A DNA stretch of 64,000 bases from JAFLBI01 sp964616465 (GTDB lineage: Bacteria > Bacteroidota > Bacteroidia > Chitinophagales > Chitinophagaceae), in the NCBI GenBank assembly GCA_964616465.1, contig CAZTTO010000010.1, forward strand, positions 1 to 64,000, in the 5' to 3' direction. Under the pieces are notes generated by a model, which was not told the origin of the DNA, made no database searches, and was given only the letters and a program-made list of their open reading frames with translations. The position numbers and the translations under genes were made by a program. Below, in pieces: positions 50,930 through 60,709 of this stretch; position 1 is the first letter of the stretch; every line of letters starts with the position of its first letter.

Positions 50930-53404
50930 TTATTCATCGCCTCCAGTTAATAGGCCGGAAGTTGAAAAGCGAATTCCGCTGGTACGAATTCCGCCCGATT
51001 GAAAGCCTTGAATAAAATCAATTCGGATTACTTTAAAAATGTTTTCTAATCCAATAAAAACCTCACGATAGTGTCTATTTGAAGATAACTGAAGGGTGTT
51101 TGCTCCTGTTACAATAAACCAATTCAGCCTTTTGAATCCAGGGATTTTATTCGTTAAAAAACCATTTAAATGATACTCTACGTGAGCAGTTGAATAAAAC
51201 TTATCTGTATTACTCATGGTATAGTAAGGTAATAATTGAAAGCTATTCAAGAATGTAGATGCATAGGCTGTTTGGTTACCCAAGAAATGCTGATAATCTG
51301 GTAAGAAAACCCGATCTGCACTCAAGAACCCTCCTATGGTCAGGCGGTAGTTAAAACGACCAGCCAACTTAAGGTTTAGATTATCGCTTACTCTTAAACG
51401 CCAACGAGCATAAGACACATCACTTCCTAAAACATCAGGTAAACCAATAACTAAATTACCGCTTATGGTAGGATACTTCGAACCAATATTCACCTTTCTT
51501 TCTGGGTACTCAATATACCTGGCTGCTGGTTGCCATGTAAACCCAACTCCTACCGACAAAGCTTGATGTGGAGTTAAGGGGGCTGCACCAGGGAGTTCTA
51601 CTGGATAATTATCTGTGAATGATCGTCCTGCCCTTGTTCTCCAAACTTTAGGATCAGATAAATTAGTTAGAGGTCTTCTATCTTGATAATCAATAAACCC
51701 ATTTAATGTAACTCCTTTTCCTACCCCTCCAGAATAACTAGCTCTAAGAAATCCTGCCTCGTACAATTTTGCAAAATTTTGGTTTTCCAATAATGTGTAA
51801 TAGGTATTTATTCTAGGAAGAATTGGGTTTGCATTATTGAATTGAAACACTCTGGACCCAATACTGAAACCAACATTATTGGCGTACTTTTTTCCATATG
51901 AATAGCTTGTCCTAAGATATCCATTTAGTCGGCTATTTCCAGTTCCATATCTTATGACAGGTTCTATGGCCAACGACCTCCTTCCATTTTCTGTAAATCT
52001 TTTATTGTATGAAAAAGCTGCATTAAATACCCATCCTTCAACTAAATTATAATTAATCATGTCTAACACAGAAGGCATAGAAAAACTTTCTCTTTTCTTC
52101 CTATTAAAAAAGGTCTCTCCTGTTAGCAACAAACCAGTTACTGTAACTTTATTGATTCGCTTATCTAATGAATCTAGGTACTTAGGATCTTTTTGTACTT
52201 GTTCTAAACTATCCTTCTTTTTGTAATCACGCATTTCTTCATCAGACAATTCTAAAGGCCTTATAGTATCCCAAAATGCTTTTGGACGCTTATTTGAACT
52301 ATCTGCAAATTTTAAAACAGTATTATCAAAAGTTTTTTTAGTAAATGCTGGATTTAAATTGTATTTGTCGTACACCTGTACAAAACTTCCAAAAAAGTCG
52401 AAGCCAAAAATTTTACCTGATGGATAAATAACTTGAGATTTCGTAACCCAGCCTTGTGAAGCAGGAACGTATAGCTGCTCAATAACTAGGGTATCTAAAA
52501 ACTGCATTTGCTGCTCTTTCACCAGTTGCAATTGTAAACTGTGAATTCTCCATTGATCTTCAACTATATTGATATAACCACTAAACAATGGTTCGTATTT
52601 TCTCCTCGGAATAACCCTTATTTTACTGACTTCAATTCCATTTTCAAAAAAACTTCCTTCAAATTTGTATCTATAGTAGTTCAATGCTCCTTGAGCAATT
52701 GGTGAAATAAATCCGCGAGGGTTTAATCCAGATCCTAAACTAATATTGTTCTCATAAAATGAAATCACCTGAGGGCTGCTAAATCCAAAACCATCGCTTT
52801 GTCCACTTACACGGGTAGATAGCACCTCCACTTTACTTTTATTGCCTTCATCAACCGAATATTTAGCGACTGTTTCAGAAAGAAAAATCATTTTTCTTTT
52901 ACTACTATCACCATCTTCAAAATCAACTTTCTGCCCTAAAAATTTCTTTGGAAAATCTCTTAATTGTAATTGCCCTTTGATATACACTTCCGTTTCAAAT
53001 CTTTTTATCTCCTCTTTATAAAAAGATCTTTTTTCAATTGCCTTTCGTATAATACCATAAGCCGGATCTTCTCCCCCTGCTTTTACTTCAACCCCTTTTA
53101 AATCGTATGACTGCTCAGTTAATGTGAAAGTGATTTCAATGTCTTCTTTTCCGATCTTAATGACTTGCTCTTTTGCCTGATAGCCTACATGCTGACAAAC
53201 TAAGGTATACGTACCTGCACTTAACTCTAATGTAAATTTCCCTAACTGATTTGCTGTAGAGCCTTTAGTGGTTCCTTTAACAATAATAGATGCAAATTGC
53301 AAGGGATTACCTTTTTCATCGAATACTTGTCCTTTAACATTGGCAGCATTAACTGCTACAACCGATAAAATCGAAAATAGAATAGCAAGAAAACAATTTT
53401 TCAT
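50930..53404 (-). CDS. DUF5686 outer membrane protein with carboxypeptidase-regulatory domain
   Basis: 824 aa with signal peptide KNCFLAILFSILSVVAVNA. A carboxypeptidase-regulatory-like beta-sandwich (about 22-110, VKGQVFDEKGNPLQFASIIV) is followed by the DUF5686 region (PAYGIIRKAIEKRSFY...YIKGQLQLRDFPKKFLG) and a C-terminal barrel with many Tyr/Asn/Arg strands. The role is unknown; the family is widespread in Bacteroidota outer membranes. It is 51 bases downstream of the small membrane protein on the same strand. Confidence 0.88.
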   Translation of the reverse strand: MKNCFLAILFSILSVVAVNAANVKGQVFDEKGNPLQFASIIVKGTTKGSTANQLGKFTLELSAGTYTLVCQHVGYQAKEQVIKIGKEDIEITFTLTEQSYDLKGVEVKAGGEDPAYGIIRKAIEKRSFYKEEIKRFETEVYIKGQLQLRDFPKKFLGQKVDFEDGDSSKRKMIFLSETVAKYSVDEGNKSKVEVLSTRVSGQSDGFGFSSPQVISFYENNISLGSGLNPRGFISPIAQGALNYYRYKFEGSFFENGIEVSKIRVIPRRKYEPLFSGYINIVEDQWRIHSLQLQLVKEQQMQFLDTLVIEQLYVPASQGWVTKSQVIYPSGKIFGFDFFGSFVQVYDKYNLNPAFTKKTFDNTVLKFADSSNKRPKAFWDTIRPLELSDEEMRDYKKKDSLEQVQKDPKYLDSLDKRINKVTVTGLLLTGETFFNRKKRESFSMPSVLDMINYNLVEGWVFNAAFSYNKRFTENGRRSLAIEPVIRYGTGNSRLNGYLRTSYSYGKKYANNVGFSIGSRVFQFNNANPILPRINTYYTLLENQNFAKLYEAGFLRASYSGGVGKGVTLNGFIDYQDRRPLTNLSDPKVWRTRAGRSFTDNYPVELPGAAPLTPHQALSVGVGFTWQPAARYIEYPERKVNIGSKYPTISGNLVIGLPDVLGSDVSYARWRLRVSDNLNLKLAGRFNYRLTIGGFLSADRVFLPDYQHFLGNQTAYASTFLNSFQLLPYYTMSNTDKFYSTAHVEYHLNGFLTNKIPGFKRLNWFIVTGANTLQLSSNRHYREVFIGLENIFKVIRIDFIQGFQSGGIRTSGIRFSTSGLLTGGDE

Positions 53405-53455
53405 AAAGGCGAAGTTACTACTAGCACTTCAACCTAATTCACCACTCCTAAAAAT

Positions 53456-53806
53456 TCACTTTGCCTTTCTTAACAATGCTGCTGACCATCCAGACAATCC
53501 ATTTAAAAGTCCACCAACGAATGAAGTTACTGCTATCACTGCATTTGAGCTTCCTCCTAATGGCAATATTTCGGCAACTTTTTTAGATAGAAGATGTTCA
53601 TTTTGAACATCAATATAGAAAGCTAAAACCGCCCATAAAGTTAGCATTGAAAAGAAGCTAAGTACTAATGCCCATATAGGCTTTAAGTTGAAAGTCCAAC
53701 AGATTAAAAATGTTGAAACAACAAAGCTATACCAAGGCAAAAACGTAAACAAACCAAGTACATAACCCATCAATATCATTAAAGCAAAAGCTGAGAACTG
53801 TTTCAT
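53456..53806 (-). CDS. Small membrane protein, four transmembrane segments
   Basis: 116 aa. Hydrophobic segments lie at about 4-22, 26-40, 46-66 and 88-108; a short polar loop (DVQNEHLLSKKVAEIL) comes before the last. I do not recognise a family. It starts 9 bases after the penicillin acylase gene and so is probably co-transcribed with it. Confidence 0.75.
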   Translation of the reverse strand: MKQFSAFALMILMGYVLGLFTFLPWYSFVVSTFLICWTFNLKPIWALVLSFFSMLTLWAVLAFYIDVQNEHLLSKKVAEILPLGGSSNAVIAVTSFVGGLLNGLSGWSAALLRKAK

Positions 53807-53815
53807 ATTATTAAA

Positions 53816-56293
53816 TTAAGCAGGAATAAATGCGATTTTCCATTTCATTTCATTTGATTGCGCAGCCTTTTGCTTTTTTACAAACAATGCTTTGTGGTAC
53901 TTTCCACTAGCCCAATCATTCAAAAAACGATCATAATAGTGGCTACCCGGATTACCACTTTGTCCGCCGGGATACACACAGTAAGCCTCCACCTCTTCAG
54001 TTAAATGCACGACCATTCTCCAACTTGGACCATGCGTTTGAGTAGTTGCATTAATAATACAATTTGCTCCACCAATGGGCACATGCAATCTGCTTAAAGC
54101 AGGAATTTTTAGTAAATGCGAAACCTTAGTGTCTTTCCATACGCCCCAAGCTACCGATTGATTTTGCGACTTTTGATCAATAGTACTGATTGCATTTTTA
54201 AACGCTTTTAGAACCAAATCCTGTATAGTCTCTTGCTTGTCAACGGTGCTTATGTCATCTACAAATCTGCCAAGATTTCCTTGCTTTAATTGCTCTAAAA
54301 TTACGGTTTCATCGGGCCATCTTAAATTGACATTTGCTTGGGCATACTCATCTGCATAAATGGCTACTTCCAAACTATCCCACCAAGTATGAAATACAGT
54401 TGCACCAATCTCGTTGATATCATTTCTTAAATTCCATGACTTAGCAATATCTACATACTTTTGCTCTGTTGCTGTTATAGTCTGACCTTCTAACTCTTTG
54501 AGCAAAAGAGGCAATGCCATTGCAGCAAAAACATTATAATTGTCTGTTTGCATTTGCATCATGTGCTGGGGTGTAATTGGCTCTTTTAAGGAGGCTAAAT
54601 ATTGATTCACGGCAATTCCTCTAAAAAGAGGGAAATTGGTTGCAGCACCTAAATAATAAGGATAGTTTGCATCGGTCGCTGGCTGATTAGCACTGCTAAC
54701 AAACCCTCTAGCAGGATTGAGTATGTATGGATTTTCAGAAGAAGGAATCATGCCCTGCCATCTATATTGACTATCTGTTCCGCTCATAAGAAATTCCCCT
54801 TGTCGCTCCCATCTTGCAGGAAATTTACCTTGCTGCCGAATAGCTATATCGCCTGTATGTGATGCAAATACAAAGTTTTGTCCAGGACAATAAAAATATT
54901 CTGTTGCTGCTAAATAGTCGGCATGATTTTTAGCACGATTCAATTGATAAAATGTGAGGAGCTCATTAGATGCATCATGTGCTGTCCAACGAACTGCGTA
55001 ATATTTTCCATCTTCATTCATATTCTTATACGAAGTATCAAACATCACAGGCCCCCATTCAGTCATAGCAATTTTCTCAATCTTTTCACCTTGATCTCTA
55101 ACCACAATTTTCTCTTCTCTAAAGGTCGATTTTTTCCACTCGCCATTGTACATATACTCTTGCATAGATGCATCCTTGAACTGCACTTCATAAAAATCTT
55201 TTACATCTCTTCCTGCATTGGTAACACCCCATGCTATGCTGTCATTAAACCCAATAATAATTGCAGGAGAACCAGGAAAACTTGCACCGTATGCATTCGA
55301 ATTTGGACCACTTAACTGCATTTCAAACCATAAAGACGGTAGGTTTAATCCGAGGTGAGGATCACTACAAAGAATAGGCTTTCCACTTGCAGTTAATTGC
55401 CCGCTTACAGCCCAGTTATTACTTCCATTATTAGGATCGGTTTGAACTGGCAAATCTGCTCCTTTCTTTTTGTTGAGATAGAAATAAGTCGAGTCTACAT
55501 TGCTAGGGGCCTTAGGCTGAATGCTAGGCTTAGCAAAAGCAGTTCCCTTAGGAATAATAGGGTCTGTCATTGGTTGTTGAATTGGAAACAGTTTAGCAAA
55601 ATCATCATAACCAAAATAATCTCTGGTGTTGGTCATGGTGAATTCTTGTAATCCCATCCAAGTCAAATCAAATGACATATACTTTAAGAATAAAGCCGAT
55701 TTAAATGGTGTCCATTCTTCGGGTTGATAGTTCAAAAGCTTATACTCAAATGGCAAGTCCTGTGCACCTAACTGCTTGATATATGCATTCACCCCTTCAG
55801 CATAAGCAGCGGTAGCTGCAGAGATATCTGGGCTAGACTTCATAGCTTCTATACTCTTTTCAGCGGCATATACCATTCCTATTCTTCGAAACATTTTATC
55901 AATAGCAACGAAATCGGTGCTTCCTACTTTTTCACCCATTATTTCACTCAATCGACCTGCTGCTGCATGCGTTTGAAATTCCATTTGCCACAACCTAAAC
56001 TTCGCATGTAAATAGCCCTGTACTTTGTACATATCCTCATCGTTCTCTGCATATACGTGCGGAATTAAGTTTTCATCGATGTACACAGATACGCTGTCTT
56101 TTAATCCGGGTATTGCAATCGTTGCATTCCAATCCTGATTTTTTGGTTCCGCATTTTTCCAGAAACCATGCTGGGGCGATAAAAAATATCCCAATCTGGG
56201 AGTTTTATTACCACCAACTGTTAATGGGCGATCAAGCAATATGACCAAAGTAATGGTACAAACGAAGACAATAATTCCTGGTAAGTATTTCAT
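53816..56293 (-). CDS. Penicillin acylase-family Ntn hydrolase
   Basis: 825 aa. An N-terminal membrane anchor or signal (GIIVFVCTITLVILL) precedes the alpha chain. The autocatalytic cleavage site is GS in NGSNNWAVSG, so Ser291 becomes the N-terminal nucleophile of the beta chain. Further motifs: LCSDPHLGLNLPSLWFEM and GVTNAGRDVKDFYE. Family members cleave amides such as acyl-homoserine lactones or beta-lactam side chains; the substrate here is not known. It acts in the periplasm. The gene is upstream of a small membrane protein. Confidence 0.93.
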   Translation of the reverse strand: MKYLPGIIVFVCTITLVILLDRPLTVGGNKTPRLGYFLSPQHGFWKNAEPKNQDWNATIAIPGLKDSVSVYIDENLIPHVYAENDEDMYKVQGYLHAKFRLWQMEFQTHAAAGRLSEIMGEKVGSTDFVAIDKMFRRIGMVYAAEKSIEAMKSSPDISAATAAYAEGVNAYIKQLGAQDLPFEYKLLNYQPEEWTPFKSALFLKYMSFDLTWMGLQEFTMTNTRDYFGYDDFAKLFPIQQPMTDPIIPKGTAFAKPSIQPKAPSNVDSTYFYLNKKKGADLPVQTDPNNGSNNWAVSGQLTASGKPILCSDPHLGLNLPSLWFEMQLSGPNSNAYGASFPGSPAIIIGFNDSIAWGVTNAGRDVKDFYEVQFKDASMQEYMYNGEWKKSTFREEKIVVRDQGEKIEKIAMTEWGPVMFDTSYKNMNEDGKYYAVRWTAHDASNELLTFYQLNRAKNHADYLAATEYFYCPGQNFVFASHTGDIAIRQQGKFPARWERQGEFLMSGTDSQYRWQGMIPSSENPYILNPARGFVSSANQPATDANYPYYLGAATNFPLFRGIAVNQYLASLKEPITPQHMMQMQTDNYNVFAAMALPLLLKELEGQTITATEQKYVDIAKSWNLRNDINEIGATVFHTWWDSLEVAIYADEYAQANVNLRWPDETVILEQLKQGNLGRFVDDISTVDKQETIQDLVLKAFKNAISTIDQKSQNQSVAWGVWKDTKVSHLLKIPALSRLHVPIGGANCIINATTQTHGPSWRMVVHLTEEVEAYCVYPGGQSGNPGSHYYDRFLNDWASGKYHKALFVKKQKAAQSNEMKWKIAFIPA

Positions 56294-56349
56294 AGCAAGC
56301 TATTCTATGTCCTAAGATAGCGCCATTCTATTTACCCCCAAAATTCAAC

Positions 56350-57438
56350 CTACTGAAGCTTAGAAATAAGTCGCTGAAGTTCCTCCTCGGAGTTAAAAGC
56401 ATGTAACACAATTCTTAACCTTTCTGCACCTGCAGGAACAGTAGGATACAACACTGGTCGAATATCAAAACCCTCTTGTTGTAGCATATTTGCCAAAGCC
56501 CTCACTTCTGAATTCCCGGGAACAATAATACCTTGAATAGCTGAATCTGAAACAAGTTTATTGAAACGAATCTTTGCTTGTTGAAACTGATTGACCAAAT
56601 TGTTCAAATGATTTCGCTCAAGATCCATGGTGGGAAATAATTCATATGACTTATGAATAGCATGAATTGCCGACTCGGGCAATGATGTTGAATACATTAA
56701 ACTTCTTGCAAAATTGATGAGATAAGATCTCAACCTTTCACTCCCTAAAACCACAGCCCCATGACAACCACAAGCTTTACCAAACGTATGTATGCGTGCA
56801 AAAATCTCTTTTTCTAGTCGACAAGCCTGCACCCAACCAACTCCTTGCACACCTACAACACCTGTTGCGTGCGCTTCATCTATAATAATATGTGCGTTGA
56901 ATTCTTTTGCTAAGGCAACAATGTCTTGTAGAGGACAAAAATCACCATCCATACTAAAAACCGATTCTGTTACAATAAAACACTGTCCACTTGCCTTTTG
57001 AATTTTTTTCTTTAGGTCTTCAAGATCATTGTGCTTAAACGAAAACGACTGCGCCATAGATAAACGAATGCCATCGCGAATACTTGCATGACTCAAATAA
57101 TCGTATAGAATGGTATCTCCTTTTTGAGGAACTGAAGATAACAGTCCAACATTTGCGTCGTACCCCGAATTAAACAACAAGGCCGTATCGGCCGCATGGA
57201 ATGTTGCAATGACTTGCTCCACTTCATTCATGTAAGGCGTATGGCCAGCTAATAACCTAGAACCTGTAGAACCAGCTGAAAGATTCGTTTCAGAATGATG
57301 AAGGAGTTTACCCCTAGCAATTCCTAAATAATCATTCGAACAAAAATCAATTTTGTTTGGAAGATGCACAAGCGTTCGAAGTGCATTGGTCTCGATTCTA
57401 GCTTGGAGCTTTTGATCTAGAAAATGATCTGGATACAT
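56350..57438 (-). CDS. bioF: PLP-dependent alpha-oxoamine synthase, BioF-like
   Basis: 362 aa fold-type I aminotransferase-like enzyme. Family motifs: DFCSNDYLGIARG, AGSTGSRLLAGHTPYMNEVE, DEAHATGVVG, and the PLP lysine Lys221 in HTFGKACGCHGAVVLGS. BioF joins pimeloyl-thioester and alanine to begin biotin ring formation. No other bio genes are nearby, so a related alpha-oxoamine synthase role is possible. Its start lies 45 bases from the MiaE start on the other strand. Confidence 0.88.
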   Translation of the reverse strand: MYPDHFLDQKLQARIETNALRTLVHLPNKIDFCSNDYLGIARGKLLHHSETNLSAGSTGSRLLAGHTPYMNEVEQVIATFHAADTALLFNSGYDANVGLLSSVPQKGDTILYDYLSHASIRDGIRLSMAQSFSFKHNDLEDLKKKIQKASGQCFIVTESVFSMDGDFCPLQDIVALAKEFNAHIIIDEAHATGVVGVQGVGWVQACRLEKEIFARIHTFGKACGCHGAVVLGSERLRSYLINFARSLMYSTSLPESAIHAIHKSYELFPTMDLERNHLNNLVNQFQQAKIRFNKLVSDSAIQGIIVPGNSEVRALANMLQQEGFDIRPVLYPTVPAGAERLRIVLHAFNSEEELQRLISKLQ

Positions 57439-57483
57439 AGCTCAAAACTACCATATTCCTTCTATTCGTACTTTTACAGGGTT

Positions 57484-58092
57484 ATGGAATATTCTCAGCA
57501 CACTAAAAATATATTAGGACTTCAACTGCCTACAGACCCTCGTTGGGCCAACCTTGATTTTTTATCACTCGAAGAAATTCTAACCGACCATGCCTACTGC
57601 GAGCAAAAGGCTGCAACAACTTGTATTTCTTTAATTCAGCGTTATTCCGATAAAGTTGATTTGGTGAATGAACTAGCGCCAATTGTTACAGAAGAATGGG
57701 GACATTTCAGGGCTGTACTGCATGAGATTCAAAAAAGAGGCTTACAACTTGGGAAACAGAGAAAAGACGAATATGTGAATCGTTTATTGGAATTCCAAAG
57801 AAAAGGAGGTCACCCCCAAGATCGTTTTCTAGATCAATTACTTACTATGGCTTTGATAGAAGCCAGAAGTTGTGAAAGATTTAAAAGGCTAAGTGAAGGT
57901 TTATCTGATGAATACTTAAGAAAATTCTACAGAAAATTTATGGAAAGCGAAGCTGGACATTATACGCTATTCATTACCCTTGCAGAAAAATACATAGACA
58001 AAACTGTTGTAAGAAATCGCTGGAAAGAATGGCTCGCCTTTGAAGCAAATTTGATGAAAGAGCTAACACCCAGACAAGATCGTATTCATTAA
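57484..58092 (+). CDS. miaE: tRNA-(ms2io6A37) hydroxylase MiaE
   Basis: 202 aa from the ATG at 57484 (MEYSQHTKNILGLQLPTDPRW); the longer frame overlaps the bioF start. MiaE is a di-iron ferritin-like monooxygenase that hydroxylates the isopentenyl group of ms2i6A at tRNA A37. The ligand motifs are EEILTDHAYCEQKAA, TEEWGHFRAVLHE, ALIEARSCERFK and MESEAGHYTLF, giving the Glu/ExxH pairs. The last 4 bases overlap the convergent GSCFA gene. Confidence 0.93.
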   Translation: MEYSQHTKNILGLQLPTDPRWANLDFLSLEEILTDHAYCEQKAATTCISLIQRYSDKVDLVNELAPIVTEEWGHFRAVLHEIQKRGLQLGKQRKDEYVNRLLEFQRKGGHPQDRFLDQLLTMALIEARSCERFKRLSEGLSDEYLRKFYRKFMESEAGHYTLFITLAEKYIDKTVVRNRWKEWLAFEANLMKELTPRQDRIH

Positions 58093-59096
58093 AATGATTC
58101 TGCTAATGCAGCTTTAAAATATGCAATTTCATTTTCAAAATGAAGCGTAGGAAATGCAACTTGCAACTCCATAGTTTTATCTAAGTACTTCTTTAGAAAA
58201 TTTTGATGCTGCTGAGTGGTTGGATGAAAACTTCTATGCTGAAATGCAAGCTTAATTTCATCTATCTCTGCAATCAACTCATTGGTTGATTCACTCATAC
58301 AATTTAACTTAAGCTTCTCCCAAACATACTGCGTTGCCTGATAATTAGGATGTACTAAGTCTTCTGCATAAAAACGATAATCCCTCAATTCATCTACTAC
58401 AATTTCATATGCGGGAAAATAATATACACGATTAAACTTATCTGCTAAATGATGCACCGCTTGTAATAAAACTGCTTTACTGCGATTATTGTCAACAAGT
58501 CCCTCCCGCAAATGGCGAACAGGGCTTACTGTAAACACAACCTGACAATCTTTATTCAATTGAAACAAACGATGAAGCACCTGATCGAACATTGCAATGA
58601 CTTCATCCAACTGAAGTAATCTCTTTCTAAATAAAACTGCTGGTGCTTTATGGTTGTTTGCAACCATCGTACCTGCAACTCCTAAACTATCATCAACTAA
58701 TTGATATACCCATGCACTTCCTAACGTTATGACAACCTGATTAGCTGTTTTCAAAAAATTTGTAGCATGGGAAATAGATGTATTGATTTTTTGTACGGCA
58801 TTTTCAGCATCAATATCAGAAAATCTACTATGGTGATTCCAGCTATGCCACACTTCATTCAACTGAAACAAATCGTTTGAACTATATTCTTTTTTTTCAA
58901 AATAATCCTGAAACGCTTTAACGATACTAGCTGGATTAAAAAGAATGCCATGTGGATTTTCACAAACTGAAAACTTAGCAGCCTGTAGCTTCTGACCAAT
59001 ATTTTCAGTGAAGCAAGAACCAATCAAGAATACAGAACTAGGCAACTCGAAAAGTTGTTCTGGTTTTTTGATATCGGTATGCAACTGAAATTTCAT
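58089..59096 (-). CDS. GSCFA domain protein
   Basis: 335 aa from the ATG at 59096, one base after the mvaB stop; a TTG 12 bases upstream is less likely. It belongs to the GSCFA family, named for its motif; here FLIGSCFTENIG near residue 25. The Ser or Cys of this block lies where SGNH/GDSL-type esterases carry their nucleophile, and VITLGSAWVYQ, VFTVSPVRHLREG and YYFPAYEIVVDELRDYRFY are also conserved. The substrate is unknown. Confidence 0.87.
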   Translation of the reverse strand: MKFQLHTDIKKPEQLFELPSSVFLIGSCFTENIGQKLQAAKFSVCENPHGILFNPASIVKAFQDYFEKKEYSSNDLFQLNEVWHSWNHHSRFSDIDAENAVQKINTSISHATNFLKTANQVVITLGSAWVYQLVDDSLGVAGTMVANNHKAPAVLFRKRLLQLDEVIAMFDQVLHRLFQLNKDCQVVFTVSPVRHLREGLVDNNRSKAVLLQAVHHLADKFNRVYYFPAYEIVVDELRDYRFYAEDLVHPNYQATQYVWEKLKLNCMSESTNELIAEIDEIKLAFQHRSFHPTTQQHQNFLKKYLDKTMELQVAFPTLHFENEIAYFKAALAESF

Positions 59097-59097
59097 A

Positions 59098-59964
59098 TCA
59101 ATTTCCAAATATTTTGGCTGCTATTATTGTAGCTTTCTGCCAAGCGGCAGAATTGATTGACGTTGAGATTCCCTTTTCTTCAAAATAAGATAAGACCCAT
59201 TCAGTTGCCATGTTTCCTACCAAATCATCGGCGGCCATAGGGCAACCACCTATCCCCAAAATTGCAGTATCCATTCTTGTGCATCCACCAGCAATAGCAG
59301 CCTCCAACTTTTCCTTCCAAAAGTTCTGAGTTGCATGCAAGTGAGCGCCCCAAACCATATTAGGATAGGCAGGAACCAAAGTTGAAAAAGCATTAAAAAT
59401 TTGATCGGGATTAGCCACACCTACTGTATCTGCTAAGCTCACTATTTCTATTCCTTCTTCAGCCATTTTATGCGCCCATTCAAGCAATAATTCCGAAGAA
59501 TAGGTATCGCCATAAGGATTACCAAATCCCATACTCAAATACACTACCAATTGTTTATTGTGCTGTTTACACAAAGTATGAATGGATGTAAGCCTTTTCC
59601 AACTTTCTTCTTGTGTGCTATTGGTATTGCGAATTTGGAAAGTTGGAGAAACAGAAAAAGGAAAACCAAGGTATTGAATTACATCAAATGAGCAAGCATC
59701 TAGTGCCCCTCTCTCATTGGCAACGATTGCTAATAACTTACTTTTGGTATTTGTAAGATTGAGTTGTTGTAATACTTCTTTGGTATCTGCCATTTGAGGG
59801 ATGGCTTTGTGAGAAACAAAACTTCCAAAATCGATTGTATGAAATCCAACTTCTAATAATTGATTGATATAATCAACCTTTTGCACCGTTGGAATAAAAT
59901 GTTTCCAACCTTGCATAGCGTCTCTCGGACATTCTACAAGTTGTATGAATTTATTCTGTATCAT
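59098..59964 (-). CDS. mvaB: Hydroxymethylglutaryl-CoA lyase
   Basis: 288 aa TIM-barrel enzyme that cleaves HMG-CoA to acetoacetate and acetyl-CoA (leucine breakdown or ketone body formation). Motifs: LVECPRDAMQGW (usually VExPRDGxQ), GSFVSHKAIPQMAD, SLADTVGVANPDQI, WGAHLHATQNF with metal-binding His residues, and the active Cys in GIGGCPMAADD. It overlaps rlmB by 4 bases (ATGA) and is followed after 1 base by the GSCFA gene, so it is in an operon. Confidence 0.92.
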   Translation of the reverse strand: MIQNKFIQLVECPRDAMQGWKHFIPTVQKVDYINQLLEVGFHTIDFGSFVSHKAIPQMADTKEVLQQLNLTNTKSKLLAIVANERGALDACSFDVIQYLGFPFSVSPTFQIRNTNSTQEESWKRLTSIHTLCKQHNKQLVVYLSMGFGNPYGDTYSSELLLEWAHKMAEEGIEIVSLADTVGVANPDQIFNAFSTLVPAYPNMVWGAHLHATQNFWKEKLEAAIAGGCTRMDTAILGIGGCPMAADDLVGNMATEWVLSYFEEKGISTSINSAAWQKATIIAAKIFGN

Positions 59965-60698
59965 GATCTTCTCTTCATCATTGCTTCATACAAAATAATT
60001 CCAGCAGCAACTGATACATTGAATGAATCAAATTTCCCTTTCATAGGTATTGAAAAAAATCGATCAGCGGCTTTAGCAAGATAGGGCTGAACCCCTTTTC
60101 CTTCATCTCCCAAAATGATACAACTTGGAATTGCAAAATCTAATGATGACAATTCAGTCTCTGCTCGCATTTCAGAAGTCAGTACTTGAATACCATTGTA
60201 ATGCAAAGTATCAACAGCTTTCAATAAACTATTTACCCTACAAATATGAATATGCTGCAAGGCCCCAGCACTACTCTTCATGGCTTCTTCATTTAATGCA
60301 CCAACGCCTTTATCTGGAATAATCATTGCTTGAGCACCACAGCAAACAGCAGATCTGGCAATAGCACCAATATTTCTTACATCAGTAATTCCATCTAACA
60401 TCAAGAATAGAGGAACTTCTCCTTTGCCCACAACAAAATCTACCACATCCTGAACGTCCATGTATTGAACCAATGCAGCCATTGCAATCACGCCCTGGTG
60501 ATTGGCCCTTGAAAATCCATTCAGCTTCTCAACGGGCACTGGCTGAACTGGGACTTGCTGTTGACGAGCTAATCGCTTGATATCCTCAATTAGCTCACCA
60601 GAAATATTTTTCTGAATCCAAATTTTATCGAGGGCTTTCCCCGATTGAAGTGCCTCCATGACTGGTTGACGACCTATAACTAAAGATGATTTACGCAT
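59961..60698 (-). CDS. rlmB: 23S rRNA 2'-O-methyltransferase, RlmB/TrmH (SpoU) family
   Basis: 245 aa from the ATG at 60698; the longer frame uses a TTG at 60707. SpoU-class enzymes methylate ribose 2'-OH; RlmB acts on G2251 of 23S rRNA. The N-terminal substrate-binding domain (VIGRQPVMEALQSGKALDKIWI) is followed by the knotted SAM domain: DGITDVRNIGAIARSAVCCG, CIILGDEGKGVQPYL and FDSFNVSVAAGIILYE. The gap to the Nudix gene is 11 bases. Confidence 0.94.
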   Translation of the reverse strand: MRKSSLVIGRQPVMEALQSGKALDKIWIQKNISGELIEDIKRLARQQQVPVQPVPVEKLNGFSRANHQGVIAMAALVQYMDVQDVVDFVVGKGEVPLFLMLDGITDVRNIGAIARSAVCCGAQAMIIPDKGVGALNEEAMKSSAGALQHIHICRVNSLLKAVDTLHYNGIQVLTSEMRAETELSSLDFAIPSCIILGDEGKGVQPYLAKAADRFFSIPMKGKFDSFNVSVAAGIILYEAMMKRRS

Positions 60699-60709
60699 GT
60701 AATGCAAAA